64,000 nt of DNA from contig CACBXQ010000003.1 in NCBI GenBank assembly GCA_902543245.1, positions 35,285-99,284 of the forward strand, read 5' to 3'. Shown here piece after piece: positions 16,753 through 25,620 of this stretch. Below the pieces are notes generated by a model that was given only the letters and a program-made list of their open reading frames with translations, ran no database searches and was not told where the DNA came from. This DNA comes from an uncultured Pelagibacteraceae bacterium. GTDB taxonomy: Bacteria > Pseudomonadota > Alphaproteobacteria > Pelagibacterales > Pelagibacteraceae. The translations under genes were made by a program, and so were the position numbers. The number at the start of each line of letters is the position of its first letter. The first letter of the stretch is position 1.

Positions 16753-17412
16753 TTATAAATTATTTAAATTTTTTTTTAAGAATCTTATTGTAGAACTTAT
16801 GGCTTCAGCTGGTATTGAATGTTCACAATTCTGTAACAAATTTGTCTCAACTTCAATTTTTTTTCTTTGTAAAAAATCTTTTGCTGCTAGTAAATTACTT
16901 GGATGAACAATTGTATCTAATTCACCATGAAAAAGTAGAACTTTTGGTTTAGAGCTTATTCTTTTTGATAGATTTTCTGGATCTAGTATCTTGCCAGAAT
17001 ATCCAACAATAGAATTAAACTTTTCCTCACTTGTCAATCCAACACTCAAAGACATCATACAACCCTGACTAAAACCAGACAAACATATTTTTGTTAATGG
17101 TACTCGATAATGCAATGAAATCTCAGAAATATATTTTTTAATTAGTATTTCTGATTTAATAGACTCATTTAATATATAATCTTTATCATCTGTTGATAGA
17201 TCAAACCATTGAAACCCTGAGAGATTTATAGAGCAATTTTGATTTGCGTCTGGGCATAAAAAAACAGTTTTTTTAACATGTCTCCTCATATTTAAAGCTA
17301 AAGAGCTGATGTCTTTACCGTCTCCACCATATCCATGCAGCAAAACCAGTATATTTTCAATTTTCCCATTTTCTTCAGGTTCAATTATTGTGGTATTTAA
17401 ACTAAATGACAT
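16753..17412 (-). CDS. Carboxylesterase/phospholipase-type alpha/beta hydrolase
   Basis: 219-aa alpha/beta hydrolase of the YpfH/acyl-protein-thioesterase-like family (Abhydrolase_2). Oxyanion segment LVLLHGYGGDG is near residue 23. The nucleophile elbow GFSQG puts Ser at 115, with Asp166 (GELDTIVH) and His198 (CEHSI) completing the triad. No signal peptide, so cytoplasmic. Substrate unknown, probably a short acyl ester. Divergent from argH with a 56-bp gap. Confidence 0.87.
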   Translation of the reverse strand: MSFSLNTTIIEPEENGKIENILVLLHGYGGDGKDISSLALNMRRHVKKTVFLCPDANQNCSINLSGFQWFDLSTDDKDYILNESIKSEILIKKYISEISLHYRVPLTKICLSGFSQGCMMSLSVGLTSEEKFNSIVGYSGKILDPENLSKRISSKPKVLLFHGELDTIVHPSNLLAAKDFLQRKKIEVETNLLQNCEHSIPAEAISSTIRFLKKNLNNL

Positions 17413-17468
17413 AGTTTGATTATTTTATTATAAACAATTCTTAAAGTATTAATTGAACTTTTTTTATC

Positions 17469-18860
17469 ATGGTAAAAAATAAAAACAATAAAGCATTTTG
17501 GGGAACAAGAATAAAGAAAACTTCATCTTTATTTCAAGAAATTGGAAATTCTATTGATATAGATAAAAGACTTTTTATTGAAGATATTAGAGGTTCTGAA
17601 GCTCATGTACAAATGCTTTCTAAACAAAAAATCATATCAAAAAAAATTAAAAAAAATATTATTAATGGACTAAAAAAAATCAAAAATGAAATTTTAAGAA
17701 AAAAATTTGTATTCAATAAAAAATACGAAGATATACACATGAATATTGAAAATAGACTTGAACAACTAATAGGTAATGATGCAGGTTACATACACACTGG
17801 AAGATCTAGAAATGATCAAGTAATCACAGATTTTAAATTATGGATTAAGTCATCAAGTAATGATTTAGATTTAAAATTATCAAAATTAATTAAAACTATA
17901 TTAAAACTGGCGAATAAAAATATATATACAATCATGCCTGGTTTTACACATCTAAAAAATGCTCAACCAGTTTCCCTTGCACATTATCTTTTAGCCTATG
18001 TAGAAATGTTTCAAAGAGATAAAGGAAGATATAAAAAAAACCTTGAAAGCCTTAATGAAAATCCATTAGGAGTTGCGGCATTAACAGGAACATCCTTTAA
18101 TATAGATAGAAATTATACATCAAAAAAATTAGGATTTAAAAAACCTACAAGAAATTCTATTGACACAGTGTCTGACCGTGATTTTGTTTTGGACTTTTTA
18201 TATACATCTTCTGTCTGCTCTTTGCATATATCAAGAATCTCCGAAGAATTAATAATTTGGAATTCCGATGGCTTTAATATGATTGAAATGTCAGATAAAA
18301 TAGTAACTGGATCTTCGATAATGCCTCAAAAGAAAAATCCAGATCCATTAGAATTTTTAAGAGGTAAAACAGGCAACGCATATGGAAACCTTTTCTCAAT
18401 GTTAACTATCCTTAAAGGGCTCCCTCTCTCATATTTTAAAGATTTACAAGATGATAAAGAAATAGTCTTTAGATCTTATGATAGCTTGAGTACTTGCATT
18501 TTACTCCTTGATGAAGTGTTAAAAAATATAAAACCTAAAAAAGATAAAATGATTTCTCTAGCAAAAAAAGGCTTTATTACATCTACTGATCTTGCTGATT
18601 ATCTAGTCAAAAATTATAAAATAAATTTTAGACTTGCTTATAAAATAACTGCAAGAATAGTCAATTATGCTGAAAAAAATAATAAAAAGTTAGATAAATT
18701 AAATTTAGATGAATTAAAAAAATTTTATTCAAAAATAGATAATAAAATTTTTAAGATTTTATCACTTGAAAATTCTATTAATTCAAAGAAATCTTTTGGA
18801 GGAACGTCGTTTAATAATATAAAAAAAATGATAAAAAAATATTATAGGGTTTATAAATGA
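17469..18860 (+). CDS. argH: Argininosuccinate lyase
   Basis: 463-aa enzyme of the fumarase/aspartase superfamily that splits argininosuccinate into arginine and fumarate. Recognisable blocks: DIHMNIENRLEQLIG, HTGRSRNDQV (conserved region 1), GFTHLKNAQPVSLAHYL, and superfamily signature GSSIMPQKKNPDPLE with the catalytic-loop serine. The length is normal. Its stop overlaps the lptM-like start (ATGA), and lysA follows, giving the common argH-lptM-lysA order that joins arginine and lysine synthesis. Confidence 0.96.
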   Translation: MVKNKNNKAFWGTRIKKTSSLFQEIGNSIDIDKRLFIEDIRGSEAHVQMLSKQKIISKKIKKNIINGLKKIKNEILRKKFVFNKKYEDIHMNIENRLEQLIGNDAGYIHTGRSRNDQVITDFKLWIKSSSNDLDLKLSKLIKTILKLANKNIYTIMPGFTHLKNAQPVSLAHYLLAYVEMFQRDKGRYKKNLESLNENPLGVAALTGTSFNIDRNYTSKKLGFKKPTRNSIDTVSDRDFVLDFLYTSSVCSLHISRISEELIIWNSDGFNMIEMSDKIVTGSSIMPQKKNPDPLEFLRGKTGNAYGNLFSMLTILKGLPLSYFKDLQDDKEIVFRSYDSLSTCILLLDEVLKNIKPKKDKMISLAKKGFITSTDLADYLVKNYKINFRLAYKITARIVNYAEKNNKKLDKLNLDELKKFYSKIDNKIFKILSLENSINSKKSFGGTSFNNIKKMIKKYYRVYK

Positions 18861-18970
18861 TAAAAAAAATACTGATTTTGTTGACAATTTTATTTATTTT
18901 TGCATCTTGCGGAAAAAAAGGAGATCCCAAGTATGTGCCTGAAAGCGACGACAAAACATTAAGTAATTAA
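18857..18970 (+). CDS. lptM: LptM-like small lipoprotein
   Basis: 37-aa lipoprotein precursor with Lys-rich start MIKKIL, a hydrophobic core, and lipobox FASC giving the lipidated Cys18. It continues as CGKKGDPKYVP, matching the CGxKGPLYxP hallmark of LptM (YifL). In E. coli LptM promotes maturation of the LptD lipopolysaccharide transporter. The position between argH and lysA is the typical one. The start overlaps the argH stop by 4 bp (ATGA). The mature peptide is only 20 residues. Confidence 0.82.
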   Translation: MIKKILILLTILFIFASCGKKGDPKYVPESDDKTLSN

Positions 18971-18979
18971 AAAATTAAA

Positions 18980-20194
18980 ATGAAATACATAAATAATAAG
19001 CTTACAATTGATGGAATATCACTAGATTCGCTTGTTAAAAGGTATGGAACTCCATTGTATTGCTATTCTCATAATGAATTGAGAACAAATATAATTAATT
19101 TTAAAAATAACTTTAAGGGAATAAATCCATTAATTTGTTTTTCTGTTAAGTCTAATTCCAACAAAAAGATTCTTAGCGAAATTAAAAAATTTAACATTGG
19201 TGCTGACGTGGTCTCAAAAGGAGAATTAGTGAAAGCATTAAAGTCTGGAATTAAACCACAAAAAATTGTTTTTTCTGGTGTTGGCAAGACACCTCCAGAG
19301 CTTAAGTATGCTATTGAGAAAAATATATTATTAATTAACGTTGAGTCTAAGAGTGAACTTTTGTTAATTAATAAAATTGCAAAATTAAAAAAAAAAGTAG
19401 TAAATGTTGGAATTAGATTAAATCCAGACACAGATGCTAAAACAATTAAGAAAATATCTACTGGGAATATAGAAAATAAATTTGGTGTAAATGAAAAAGA
19501 ATTCTTAAAATTAATCGAATTTTCAAAACTTTCAAAAAATTTAAATGTTAAATGTTTAAGTGTACATATAGGAAGTCAGATTCTAGATTATAGACCATAC
19601 AAAAAAATGTTGGGTGTAATAAATAAAGTAATAAAAAAAAGTAATTATAAATTTGAATTTATTGATTTGGGTGGTGGCATGGGCATACAATATGAAAAAA
19701 ATAGTAAAAAGCTAAACTATAAAATTTATAATAATTTAATTAAGAAATTTTTAAAAAACTATGACTCAAAAATAATTTTTGAGCCAGGAAGATCAATAAT
19801 TGGCAGTGTAGGATCATTAATAAGTAAAATCACTTACATTAAAAAAACAAAAAATAAAATTTTTGTAATCCTAGACTGTGCAATGAATGATTTTTTAAGA
19901 CCAGCCTTATATGGAGCAAAGCATGAAATTTTACCAACAGTTAAAAATAGCAAAAAAATAAAAAAAACTACTGAGTTTGTTGGGCCTATATGTGAAACAA
20001 CGGATACATTTTTAAAATTAAGTAAATTTCAGTCAATTAAGGAAGGTGATAATATTGTAATACTTAATACAGGAGCGTATGGCATGTCTCTAAGTTCAAA
20101 CTACAATGTAAGACCTATGCCAATAGAAATACTTATAAAAAATAGAAAAAGTTCAGTAATTCTTAAAAGGCAAAAACTAAATGAAATTACTTAA
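18980..20194 (+). CDS. lysA: Diaminopimelate decarboxylase
   Basis: 404-aa PLP fold-III decarboxylase forming lysine from meso-diaminopimelate. PLP lysine K57 lies in FSVKSNSN, HIGSQI follows, and DLGGGMGI (phosphate-binding glycine loop), EPGRSIIGSVG and GPICETTDTF (with the conserved Cys-Glu at the dimer active site) all follow in the usual order. Starts 9 bp after the lptM-like gene. Slightly shorter than the common 420 aa. Confidence 0.96.
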   Translation: MKYINNKLTIDGISLDSLVKRYGTPLYCYSHNELRTNIINFKNNFKGINPLICFSVKSNSNKKILSEIKKFNIGADVVSKGELVKALKSGIKPQKIVFSGVGKTPPELKYAIEKNILLINVESKSELLLINKIAKLKKKVVNVGIRLNPDTDAKTIKKISTGNIENKFGVNEKEFLKLIEFSKLSKNLNVKCLSVHIGSQILDYRPYKKMLGVINKVIKKSNYKFEFIDLGGGMGIQYEKNSKKLNYKIYNNLIKKFLKNYDSKIIFEPGRSIIGSVGSLISKITYIKKTKNKIFVILDCAMNDFLRPALYGAKHEILPTVKNSKKIKKTTEFVGPICETTDTFLKLSKFQSIKEGDNIVILNTGAYGMSLSSNYNVRPMPIEILIKNRKSSVILKRQKLNEIT

Positions 20195-20205
20195 TTTAAA
20201 TATTA

Positions 20206-20907
20206 ATGATAAGAAGCCTTTTATTTAAAATTTTTTTTTTCTTAGGAATTATTATTATATCAATAATATACTTGCCCTCATTGTTTATGAAAGAGAAAGT
20301 GGTTATTTCTGGGGGTAAACTAATGGGTTACTGGTGTGCTCTCTGTCTAAAACTTTTTCTTTCAACTGATATCAGGATTTTAGGTGAAGAAAATATAATA
20401 ACACAAAAAAAATTTTTTATTGCGTGTTCCCATCAATCAATATTTGAAACCTTTTTTTTGCAGACAATTTTTAACGGTCCAGTTTTCATTCTTAAAAAGG
20501 AACTAATAAAAATACCAATATTTGGAAATTATTTAAAGAAGATTGGAGCTATATCAATAGAAAGAAATAAGACTACAAAAGAAAATTTAGGTTTTACTGA
20601 AAAAATATATAAAATTAGCAATGATACGGATAGACCTGTATTAATTTTTCCACAAGGGACTAGAACTAAGCCAGGAGAATTTGTTCAATTTAAAAAAGGT
20701 GTAGGCAGAATTTACAATGAGCTTAATATAAAATGTCAACCTATAGCTATAAATTCAGGTAATGTTTGGCCAAAAGATGGTCAACTAAAAGCAGATAAAA
20801 CAATCACTGTATCAATACTTCCTGGTATAAATGAAGGTCTTGAAAAAGATATTTTTTTAGATCTTTTAGAAAAAGAAATTTATAATGAGCTTAATAAATT
20901 AAATTAG
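20206..20907 (+). CDS. plsC: 1-acyl-sn-glycerol-3-phosphate acyltransferase
   Basis: 233-aa membrane-anchored acyltransferase for phosphatidic acid synthesis. An N-terminal hydrophobic anchor (about 7-27) is followed by block I as HQSIFE (76-81). The usual HX4D is HX4E, a form common in alphaproteobacterial relatives. Block III is FPQGTRTKPGE and block IV is QPIAINSG. Its TAG stop shares three bases with the stop of convergent dnaN. Probably transcribed with lysA (11-bp gap). Confidence 0.88.
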   Translation: MIRSLLFKIFFFLGIIIISIIYLPSLFMKEKVVISGGKLMGYWCALCLKLFLSTDIRILGEENIITQKKFFIACSHQSIFETFFLQTIFNGPVFILKKELIKIPIFGNYLKKIGAISIERNKTTKENLGFTEKIYKISNDTDRPVLIFPQGTRTKPGEFVQFKKGVGRIYNELNIKCQPIAINSGNVWPKDGQLKADKTITVSILPGINEGLEKDIFLDLLEKEIYNELNKLN

Positions 20908-22013
20908 CCTTTCATTGGCATAACGACATAAATACTATCAAAATCTCCCGGATCTTTAATTAAAGCCGGAGAACCCATGTCATTTAAAAAAATCTCGATT
21001 TTATCTCCATCAATTTGAGATGCTACATCAATTAAATATTTTGAATTAAAACTTATATCCAATTCATGATCAAAATTAACATTTAATGTTTCTGTACCGT
21101 CTCCACTATTAGCATTAATAACCGACAGATTTAATTTATCTTTAATTAAATTAAATTTCACTCCATCTTTTTTGTCTAGAGAAACGGAAGCCACACGATC
21201 AACTGAATTTAAAAATAGCTTTAAATCTATTTCTAGTTTTTTTTGATTATTTTTCGGAATAACTTGGATATAATTCGGGAATTTACCATCAATTAATTTT
21301 GAAATTAATATACTATCATCTAACTCAAATTTTATTTTAGATTTCAGATTTGATACTACTACATCTGAATCATAATCCTCTAAAAGCGAACACAATTGAA
21401 AAATAGTTTTTTTGGGTAATATTATAGGTTCAAAATTTATCTTACCTTCAAGTTGAACTTTTGAAATCGACATTCTATGACTATCAGTTGCAGCAGCAGT
21501 TAAAAAAAATTTATCATCAATTTGAGTTTGGTGAAAAAATATTCCACTCAAATAATGCCTTGTCTCATCATTCGAAACAGAAAATTTACATTTATTCAAA
21601 AGCTTTAGCAAGATTTTGGATTTAATTATGAATTTATTTTCATTAAAGTCTCCATCAGTAATTGGAAATTCACTTGGGTCAATAACATTCAAATTAAATT
21701 TTGACTTATCGCATTCTAATTGAAGCTTGCTATTATTCATTGAAAAATTGATTTTTTGTCCTGAAGATAACTTTCTAATAATATCATACATTATAGATGA
21801 TGTTGTCGTTGTTTTACCTTCTTCCTGAATTTCTATATTATCAATTTTATGAATAAATATTAAATCTAGATCTGTTGCAGTAATTGTAAGTCTTGAGTTG
21901 CTGACATCCAAAAGAATATTTGATAAAATAGGAAGAGTGCTCCTTTTTTCAATCACACCCTGACAATAATTTAAGGATTTTTGTAATTCTATTTGATTAG
22001 CACTAAATTTCAT
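20904..22013 (-). CDS. dnaN: DNA polymerase III sliding clamp (beta subunit)
   Basis: 369-aa beta clamp with three repeated clamp domains. N-terminal MKFSANQIELQKSLNYCQGVIEKRSTLPILSNILL and C-terminal hydrophobic-cleft residues ALIKDPGDFDSIYVVMPM are typical. The start at 22013 (MKFSAN) matches the family; an upstream in-frame extension adds 13 unlike residues. The start lies 11 bp inside the 3' end of dnaA, so dnaA-dnaN are translationally coupled. Its stop interlocks with that of plsC. Confidence 0.95.
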   Translation of the reverse strand: MKFSANQIELQKSLNYCQGVIEKRSTLPILSNILLDVSNSRLTITATDLDLIFIHKIDNIEIQEEGKTTTTSSIMYDIIRKLSSGQKINFSMNNSKLQLECDKSKFNLNVIDPSEFPITDGDFNENKFIIKSKILLKLLNKCKFSVSNDETRHYLSGIFFHQTQIDDKFFLTAAATDSHRMSISKVQLEGKINFEPIILPKKTIFQLCSLLEDYDSDVVVSNLKSKIKFELDDSILISKLIDGKFPNYIQVIPKNNQKKLEIDLKLFLNSVDRVASVSLDKKDGVKFNLIKDKLNLSVINANSGDGTETLNVNFDHELDISFNSKYLIDVASQIDGDKIEIFLNDMGSPALIKDPGDFDSIYVVMPMKG

Positions 22014-23418
22014 TTTCTTTATTATATAGAATTTTATTTTTAAGCATATCAATATTAGAATTTAACTCATTATCATTCGACTTTAGCTTTTCTATCATTT
22101 TTACTGAATGTATAACTGTAGTATGATCCCTATTTGAAAACTCCCTTCCTATTTCAGGTAAAGATTTTGTTGTTAGTAATTTTGATAGAAATATTGCTAC
22201 TTGCCTCGGTCTGACAAGATATCTCGACCTTCTAGCAGATAACATCTCATTTTTACTAATTTTAAAAAATTTGCAAACTTCAGACTGAATTTGATCAATA
22301 CTAATAGTATTTTCAGAAACATTTAAAAGATCCTTTAAAATTATCTTAACTTCAGAAAGATTTGGAATTTGATTGTAAACTTTAATAAAAGAATTTATTC
22401 GATTAAGAGCACCTGTTAATTCTCTTATACTAGTTTTAATTTCAGAACTTATAAACTTTTTTATGTTTTCAGGTATTTTTAATTCATTCGGATAAAGTAT
22501 TTCATGCTCCGCACATTTAGAATTTATGATTTTCAATCTTAAATCATAATTTGCTTTCTGAATATCAATAACAAGACCTCCAGCAAATCTAGATCTTATT
22601 CTCTCTTGAATTCTCGACAATTTATTTGGAGGTCTATCAGCAGAAATAACTACTTGTGAACCTTTATCAATCAGCGAATTAAATGTATGAAAAAACTCTT
22701 CTTGCATTGCCTCCTTTCCATTCATAAATTGAATATCATCAATTATAAATACATCTGTATTTCTAAAGTAATCTTTAAACTTTACCATTTCATTAAGCTT
22801 AATTGATCTAACAAATTGATACATAAATCGTTCTGCACTTATGAACATAACTTTAAACTTAGATTTCAAACTCAGGCCAATAGAATTTAGTAGATGAGTT
22901 TTACCCATCCCTACACCACTATATATGTATAGTGGGTTATAATGAGCAATTTCTTCTGAAACTTTTTTTGCAGCTTCAAAAGCTATTTTATTACTTGTGC
23001 CAATTATAAAATTATCAAATTTCTTATTAGGATCCATTCTGTTGTATTGTAAAAATGAATCTTCGATAAATGATATATTAGACTTATTTGATGAGATTGG
23101 CTCGTTATCTCTATCATTTGAAGTTTGGATATTGGCGTCCTGAACAATAAATTCAATTCTATTTAAATTTTTTTTATATAATTTAGCTATTTTTAATATT
23201 TGATCTAAGTATCTAGAGGTAATCCAATCTCTAATAAACCTTGTTGACACAGAAATCAATATATAATCATTATACTCGTTAATAAATTTTATTTTTTTAA
23301 TCCAACTTTCATAAATATCATTACCAAATTTATCTTTCATTTCTGTTTGAACACTTTCCCAATTAAAAGCGTCTAAAACATCAATATTTTCGTTTGATTT
23401 TGTATAATTTTTTTCCAT
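22003..23418 (-). CDS. dnaA: Chromosomal replication initiator DnaA
   Basis: 471-aa AAA+ initiator. Domain I at the N-terminus has W20 and related residues. After a short linker (about 95-130), domain III has Walker A GVGMGKT and Walker B DVFIIDDIQFM, then the arginine-rich RIRSRFAGG. Domain IV has the DNA-binding signature RDHTTVIHSVKMIE near the end. The start ATG at 23418 has no good ribosome-binding site. A promoter-like pair is seen upstream at 23451-23480. Gene order rpsT-dnaA-dnaN. Confidence 0.96.
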   Translation of the reverse strand: MEKNYTKSNENIDVLDAFNWESVQTEMKDKFGNDIYESWIKKIKFINEYNDYILISVSTRFIRDWITSRYLDQILKIAKLYKKNLNRIEFIVQDANIQTSNDRDNEPISSNKSNISFIEDSFLQYNRMDPNKKFDNFIIGTSNKIAFEAAKKVSEEIAHYNPLYIYSGVGMGKTHLLNSIGLSLKSKFKVMFISAERFMYQFVRSIKLNEMVKFKDYFRNTDVFIIDDIQFMNGKEAMQEEFFHTFNSLIDKGSQVVISADRPPNKLSRIQERIRSRFAGGLVIDIQKANYDLRLKIINSKCAEHEILYPNELKIPENIKKFISSEIKTSIRELTGALNRINSFIKVYNQIPNLSEVKIILKDLLNVSENTISIDQIQSEVCKFFKISKNEMLSARRSRYLVRPRQVAIFLSKLLTTKSLPEIGREFSNRDHTTVIHSVKMIEKLKSNDNELNSNIDMLKNKILYNKENEI

Positions 23419-23450
23419 GGGGAATAAATTTTCTTACGGGTAAATTTTTT

Positions 23451-23480
23451 ATTATGCAATAAAAATAAATTTTATTTCAA
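23451..23480 (-). promoter_or_regulatory. Probable dnaA promoter
   Basis: TTGAAA (23480-23475, minus) with an 18-bp spacer to CATAAT (23456-23451), each five of six consensus bases. A transcript would begin near 23444, giving a leader of about 26 nt that contains the TTACCCGTAA palindrome. Inference from sequence only. Confidence 0.45.
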
Positions 23481-23495
23481 AAAAAAATTAAATCT

Positions 23496-23509
23496 GTAAG
23501 TGAACTTAC
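23496..23509. repeat. GTAAGT/ACTTAC palindrome upstream of dnaA
   Basis: Perfect 6-bp inverted arms with a 2-bp centre. The loop is too small for a hairpin, so protein binding is more likely. It lies about 16 bp upstream of the proposed dnaA -35 hexamer, a typical position for a regulator. A related TTAC..GTAA arrangement occurs in the dnaA leader at 23434-23443. Confidence 0.4.
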
Positions 23510-23641
23510 TAAATTAAAAATTGAATTTATTTTGATCTTAAAAAATAAATTTTTTTAAAATACTTAAAATTTAAAATATGAAAATAAAAACTATATGTAG
23601 TGTTTTTTAGAATTTTAAAATTATATTTGGTATAAATATTG

Positions 23642-23672
23642 TAAGTTGAGTAACTTCTTAGTTGTCAACTTA
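23642..23672. repeat. 31-nt hairpin downstream of rpsT
   Basis: TAAGTTGA (23642-23649) pairs with TCAACTTA (23665-23672). The intervening bases can extend the stem (AACT/AGTT) to a TCTT tetraloop with one bulged G. It is 37 bp past the rpsT stop on the minus strand. No T-run follows on either strand, so a classical intrinsic terminator is unlikely. It could be an mRNA 3'-end stabiliser or an origin-region structure. Confidence 0.5.
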
Positions 23673-23708
23673 AAGTAGAATTGAAAAAATTGTAAAAATG
23701 GGATTCAA

Positions 23709-23969
23709 TTAAAGCGCGTTAATTTTTTTTGTAATTCTGGATATATTCCTTGACGCGTTTTGTTTTTTTATAATTCCAGTTTTAGCAACCTTCATTAATG
23801 CTGAGTTTAAACTAGGTAAAAATTCAAGTGCTTCTTTTTTTTTATTATTATCTATTAATAAATTCATTTTCTTTATTGAGTTTTTAAACTTACTTTTTCT
23901 AGACTTATTAACTAGGGTTTGCCTTGAAATTCTTCTTATTCTCTTAATTGCTGATTTTGTATTTGCCAT
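23709..23969 (-). CDS. rpsT: 30S ribosomal protein S20
   Basis: 86-aa basic helical protein that binds 16S rRNA in the small subunit body. MANTKSAIKRIRRISRQ start and C-terminal NASRNISRITKKIN are family hallmarks. ATG at 23969 is preferred because it gives the universal MANTKSA start. An upstream TTG two codons earlier is not needed. Monocistronic between mutM and dnaA on the same strand. A 50-bp gap upstream holds its promoter. Confidence 0.96.
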   Translation of the reverse strand: MANTKSAIKRIRRISRQTLVNKSRKSKFKNSIKKMNLLIDNNKKKEALEFLPSLNSALMKVAKTGIIKKQNASRNISRITKKINAL

Positions 23970-24019
23970 TTGCAAAGTTATATAACTTTAGAATATTCGC
24001 TGGTCAATAAAATAATTAG

Positions 24020-24880
24020 CTATTTTTGACAGTTTTTACAATAATATGTTGCTCTATTGTTGATATTTATTTTAATTATTTTTGATTCACATCCTCTATT
24101 TAAGCATAGATAATTTTCTCTTGAATAAGCCATAAATTCTTTTTGATAATTTCCTTTAAAACCGGAAACATTTTTAAAATCTCTAATCGATGATCCACCT
24201 TTATTTATAGCATGACTTAAAACAAATTTAGTTTTAGAAATTATTTTCCTAATTTCTGATAAAGTTAAATTTTCAACTTTTTTTAAAGGGTTTATTTTGC
24301 TTCTAAATAAGATTTCGCTAGCATATATATTGCCAATTCCTGAGACTAAATTTTGATCAAGAAGTGAATTTTTTATATTTTTAATACTTTTATTAAATTT
24401 TTGTTTTAAATAATTAGTATTAAATTTATTTCCTAGAGGTTCCGGACCAAGTTTACTAAAATACTTAATTAATTCATCTTTAGATTTCATAATTTTTACA
24501 AAACCAAATCTTCTTGGATCATTATAAATTACTTTAAATTTATCAAAAAAAAAAATTAAATGATTATGCTTTTCTGGAAGATCTCTGCCATGATAAAAAC
24601 TTATATTAGTATTTTTTTTATTTCCTTTATCTGACATATGAATAGTTCCTGACATTCCTAAATGCATTATTAAATATTGTTCAAAGTTTATTTGAAAAAT
24701 TACGTATTTTGATTTTCTAAAAATTTTTGTTATTTTCTTTTTTTTTAAACTTTTCTCAAAATTTTTTGGTATTTTAAATCTCAAATTTCTATTATTCACT
24801 ATTACTTTAGAAATTGTTTTGAATTTAACAATTTTATTAAGTGATTGCTTAACTATTTCAACTTCTGGTAATTCCGGCAT
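24020..24880 (-). CDS. mutM: Formamidopyrimidine-DNA glycosylase
   Basis: 286-aa base-excision repair glycosylase/AP-lyase that removes 8-oxoguanine. The N-terminal catalytic PELPEVE (Pro2, Glu3) and Lys in the conserved MHLGMSG segment are present. The helix-two-turn-helix segment (LLDQNLVSGIGNIYASEILF) is intact. The C-terminal zinc finger has the expected C-x4-C-x16-C-x2-C spacing (CLNRGC...CKNC). Divergent from ubiE with 35 bp between starts. Confidence 0.96.
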   Translation of the reverse strand: MPELPEVEIVKQSLNKIVKFKTISKVIVNNRNLRFKIPKNFEKSLKKKKITKIFRKSKYVIFQINFEQYLIMHLGMSGTIHMSDKGNKKNTNISFYHGRDLPEKHNHLIFFFDKFKVIYNDPRRFGFVKIMKSKDELIKYFSKLGPEPLGNKFNTNYLKQKFNKSIKNIKNSLLDQNLVSGIGNIYASEILFRSKINPLKKVENLTLSEIRKIISKTKFVLSHAINKGGSSIRDFKNVSGFKGNYQKEFMAYSRENYLCLNRGCESKIIKININNRATYYCKNCQK

Positions 24881-24915
24881 TTAATACTATATTACAACTT
24901 ATAAAAATAAATAAC

Positions 24916-25620
24916 ATGCGCCAACAACTACAAAATAAAAAAAATCTTGTAAAAAATGTATTTGAAAAAGTTTATGATAAATACGATTTAATGAATGACT
25001 TGATGTCATTAGGTGCGCATAGAATCTGGAAAAAAAACCTGATAAATATGACATCGCCTTTAGCAAATAAAAAATTAATTGATGTAGCCTGTGGCACAGG
25101 TGATATTGCGCAACTTTATTTAAAAAGATCGAATGTAAGCAATAATGTCCTATCGATCGATCCTAACAAAGGTATGATAGAAATCGCTAAAAGAAAACTT
25201 TCTAAATACAATAATTTAGAGTGGAAAGTTGGAAGTGCGGAAAATTTGCCTGCTCATGATAATTTTTTTGATTTTTACACAATTAGTTTTGGTTTAAGAA
25301 ATACAAAGGATTTAGAAAAAACGCTAAATGAAGCTTACAGAGTTTTAAAACCTGGTGGAAAATTTCTCTGTCTAGAGTTTTCAAAAGTAGAAAACGAAAA
25401 GTTAAGTTTAATTTATAAAAATTATAGTAAAATAATACCATCAATTGGTAAACTAATTGTAGGTGATCGAGCCCCATATGAATATTTAGTTAAAAGTATA
25501 AACAACTTTGTTAATCAGGATGAATTGTTAAATCTTTTAGAAGAATGTAATTTTAAGAAAGCAAACTTTATAAACATTAATGGGGGCATAGTTGCAATTC
25601 ATTACGGCTGGAAAATATAA
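24916..25620 (+). CDS. ubiE: Ubiquinone/menaquinone C-methyltransferase
   Basis: 234-aa SAM-dependent methyltransferase acting on the quinone ring. FEKVYDKYDLMNDLMSLGAHRIWK opens the family domain, and the SAM motif I is DVACGTGDIA. FGLRNTKD and VLKPGGKFLCLEFSK follow. The C-terminal GGIVAIHYGWKI is the UbiE ending. The stop overlaps the ubiB ATG by one base (TAATG). First gene of ubiE-ubiB-coaBC-E1-SH3. Confidence 0.95.
   Translation: MRQQLQNKKNLVKNVFEKVYDKYDLMNDLMSLGAHRIWKKNLINMTSPLANKKLIDVACGTGDIAQLYLKRSNVSNNVLSIDPNKGMIEIAKRKLSKYNNLEWKVGSAENLPAHDNFFDFYTISFGLRNTKDLEKTLNEAYRVLKPGGKFLCLEFSKVENEKLSLIYKNYSKIIPSIGKLIVGDRAPYEYLVKSINNFVNQDELLNLLEECNFKKANFININGGIVAIHYGWKI

Larger units (their letters stand above)
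23419..23708. other. 290-bp dnaA-rpsT intergenic region (possible origin-associated DNA)
   Basis: The longest gene-free stretch in the window, about 85% A+T by eye. It contains a dnaA promoter candidate, palindrome GTAAGT-GA-ACTTAC (23496-23509), TTACGGGTAA in the dnaA leader (23434-23443), and a longer hairpin at 23642-23672. I find no TTATNCACA-type DnaA box on either strand, so I do not call oriC here. Location beside dnaA and A/T content merely make it a candidate. Confidence 0.4.

Noticed and set aside
23419-23708. oriC beside dnaA
   Set aside because: No match to TTATNCACA on either strand; kept only as an uncharacterised intergenic region.
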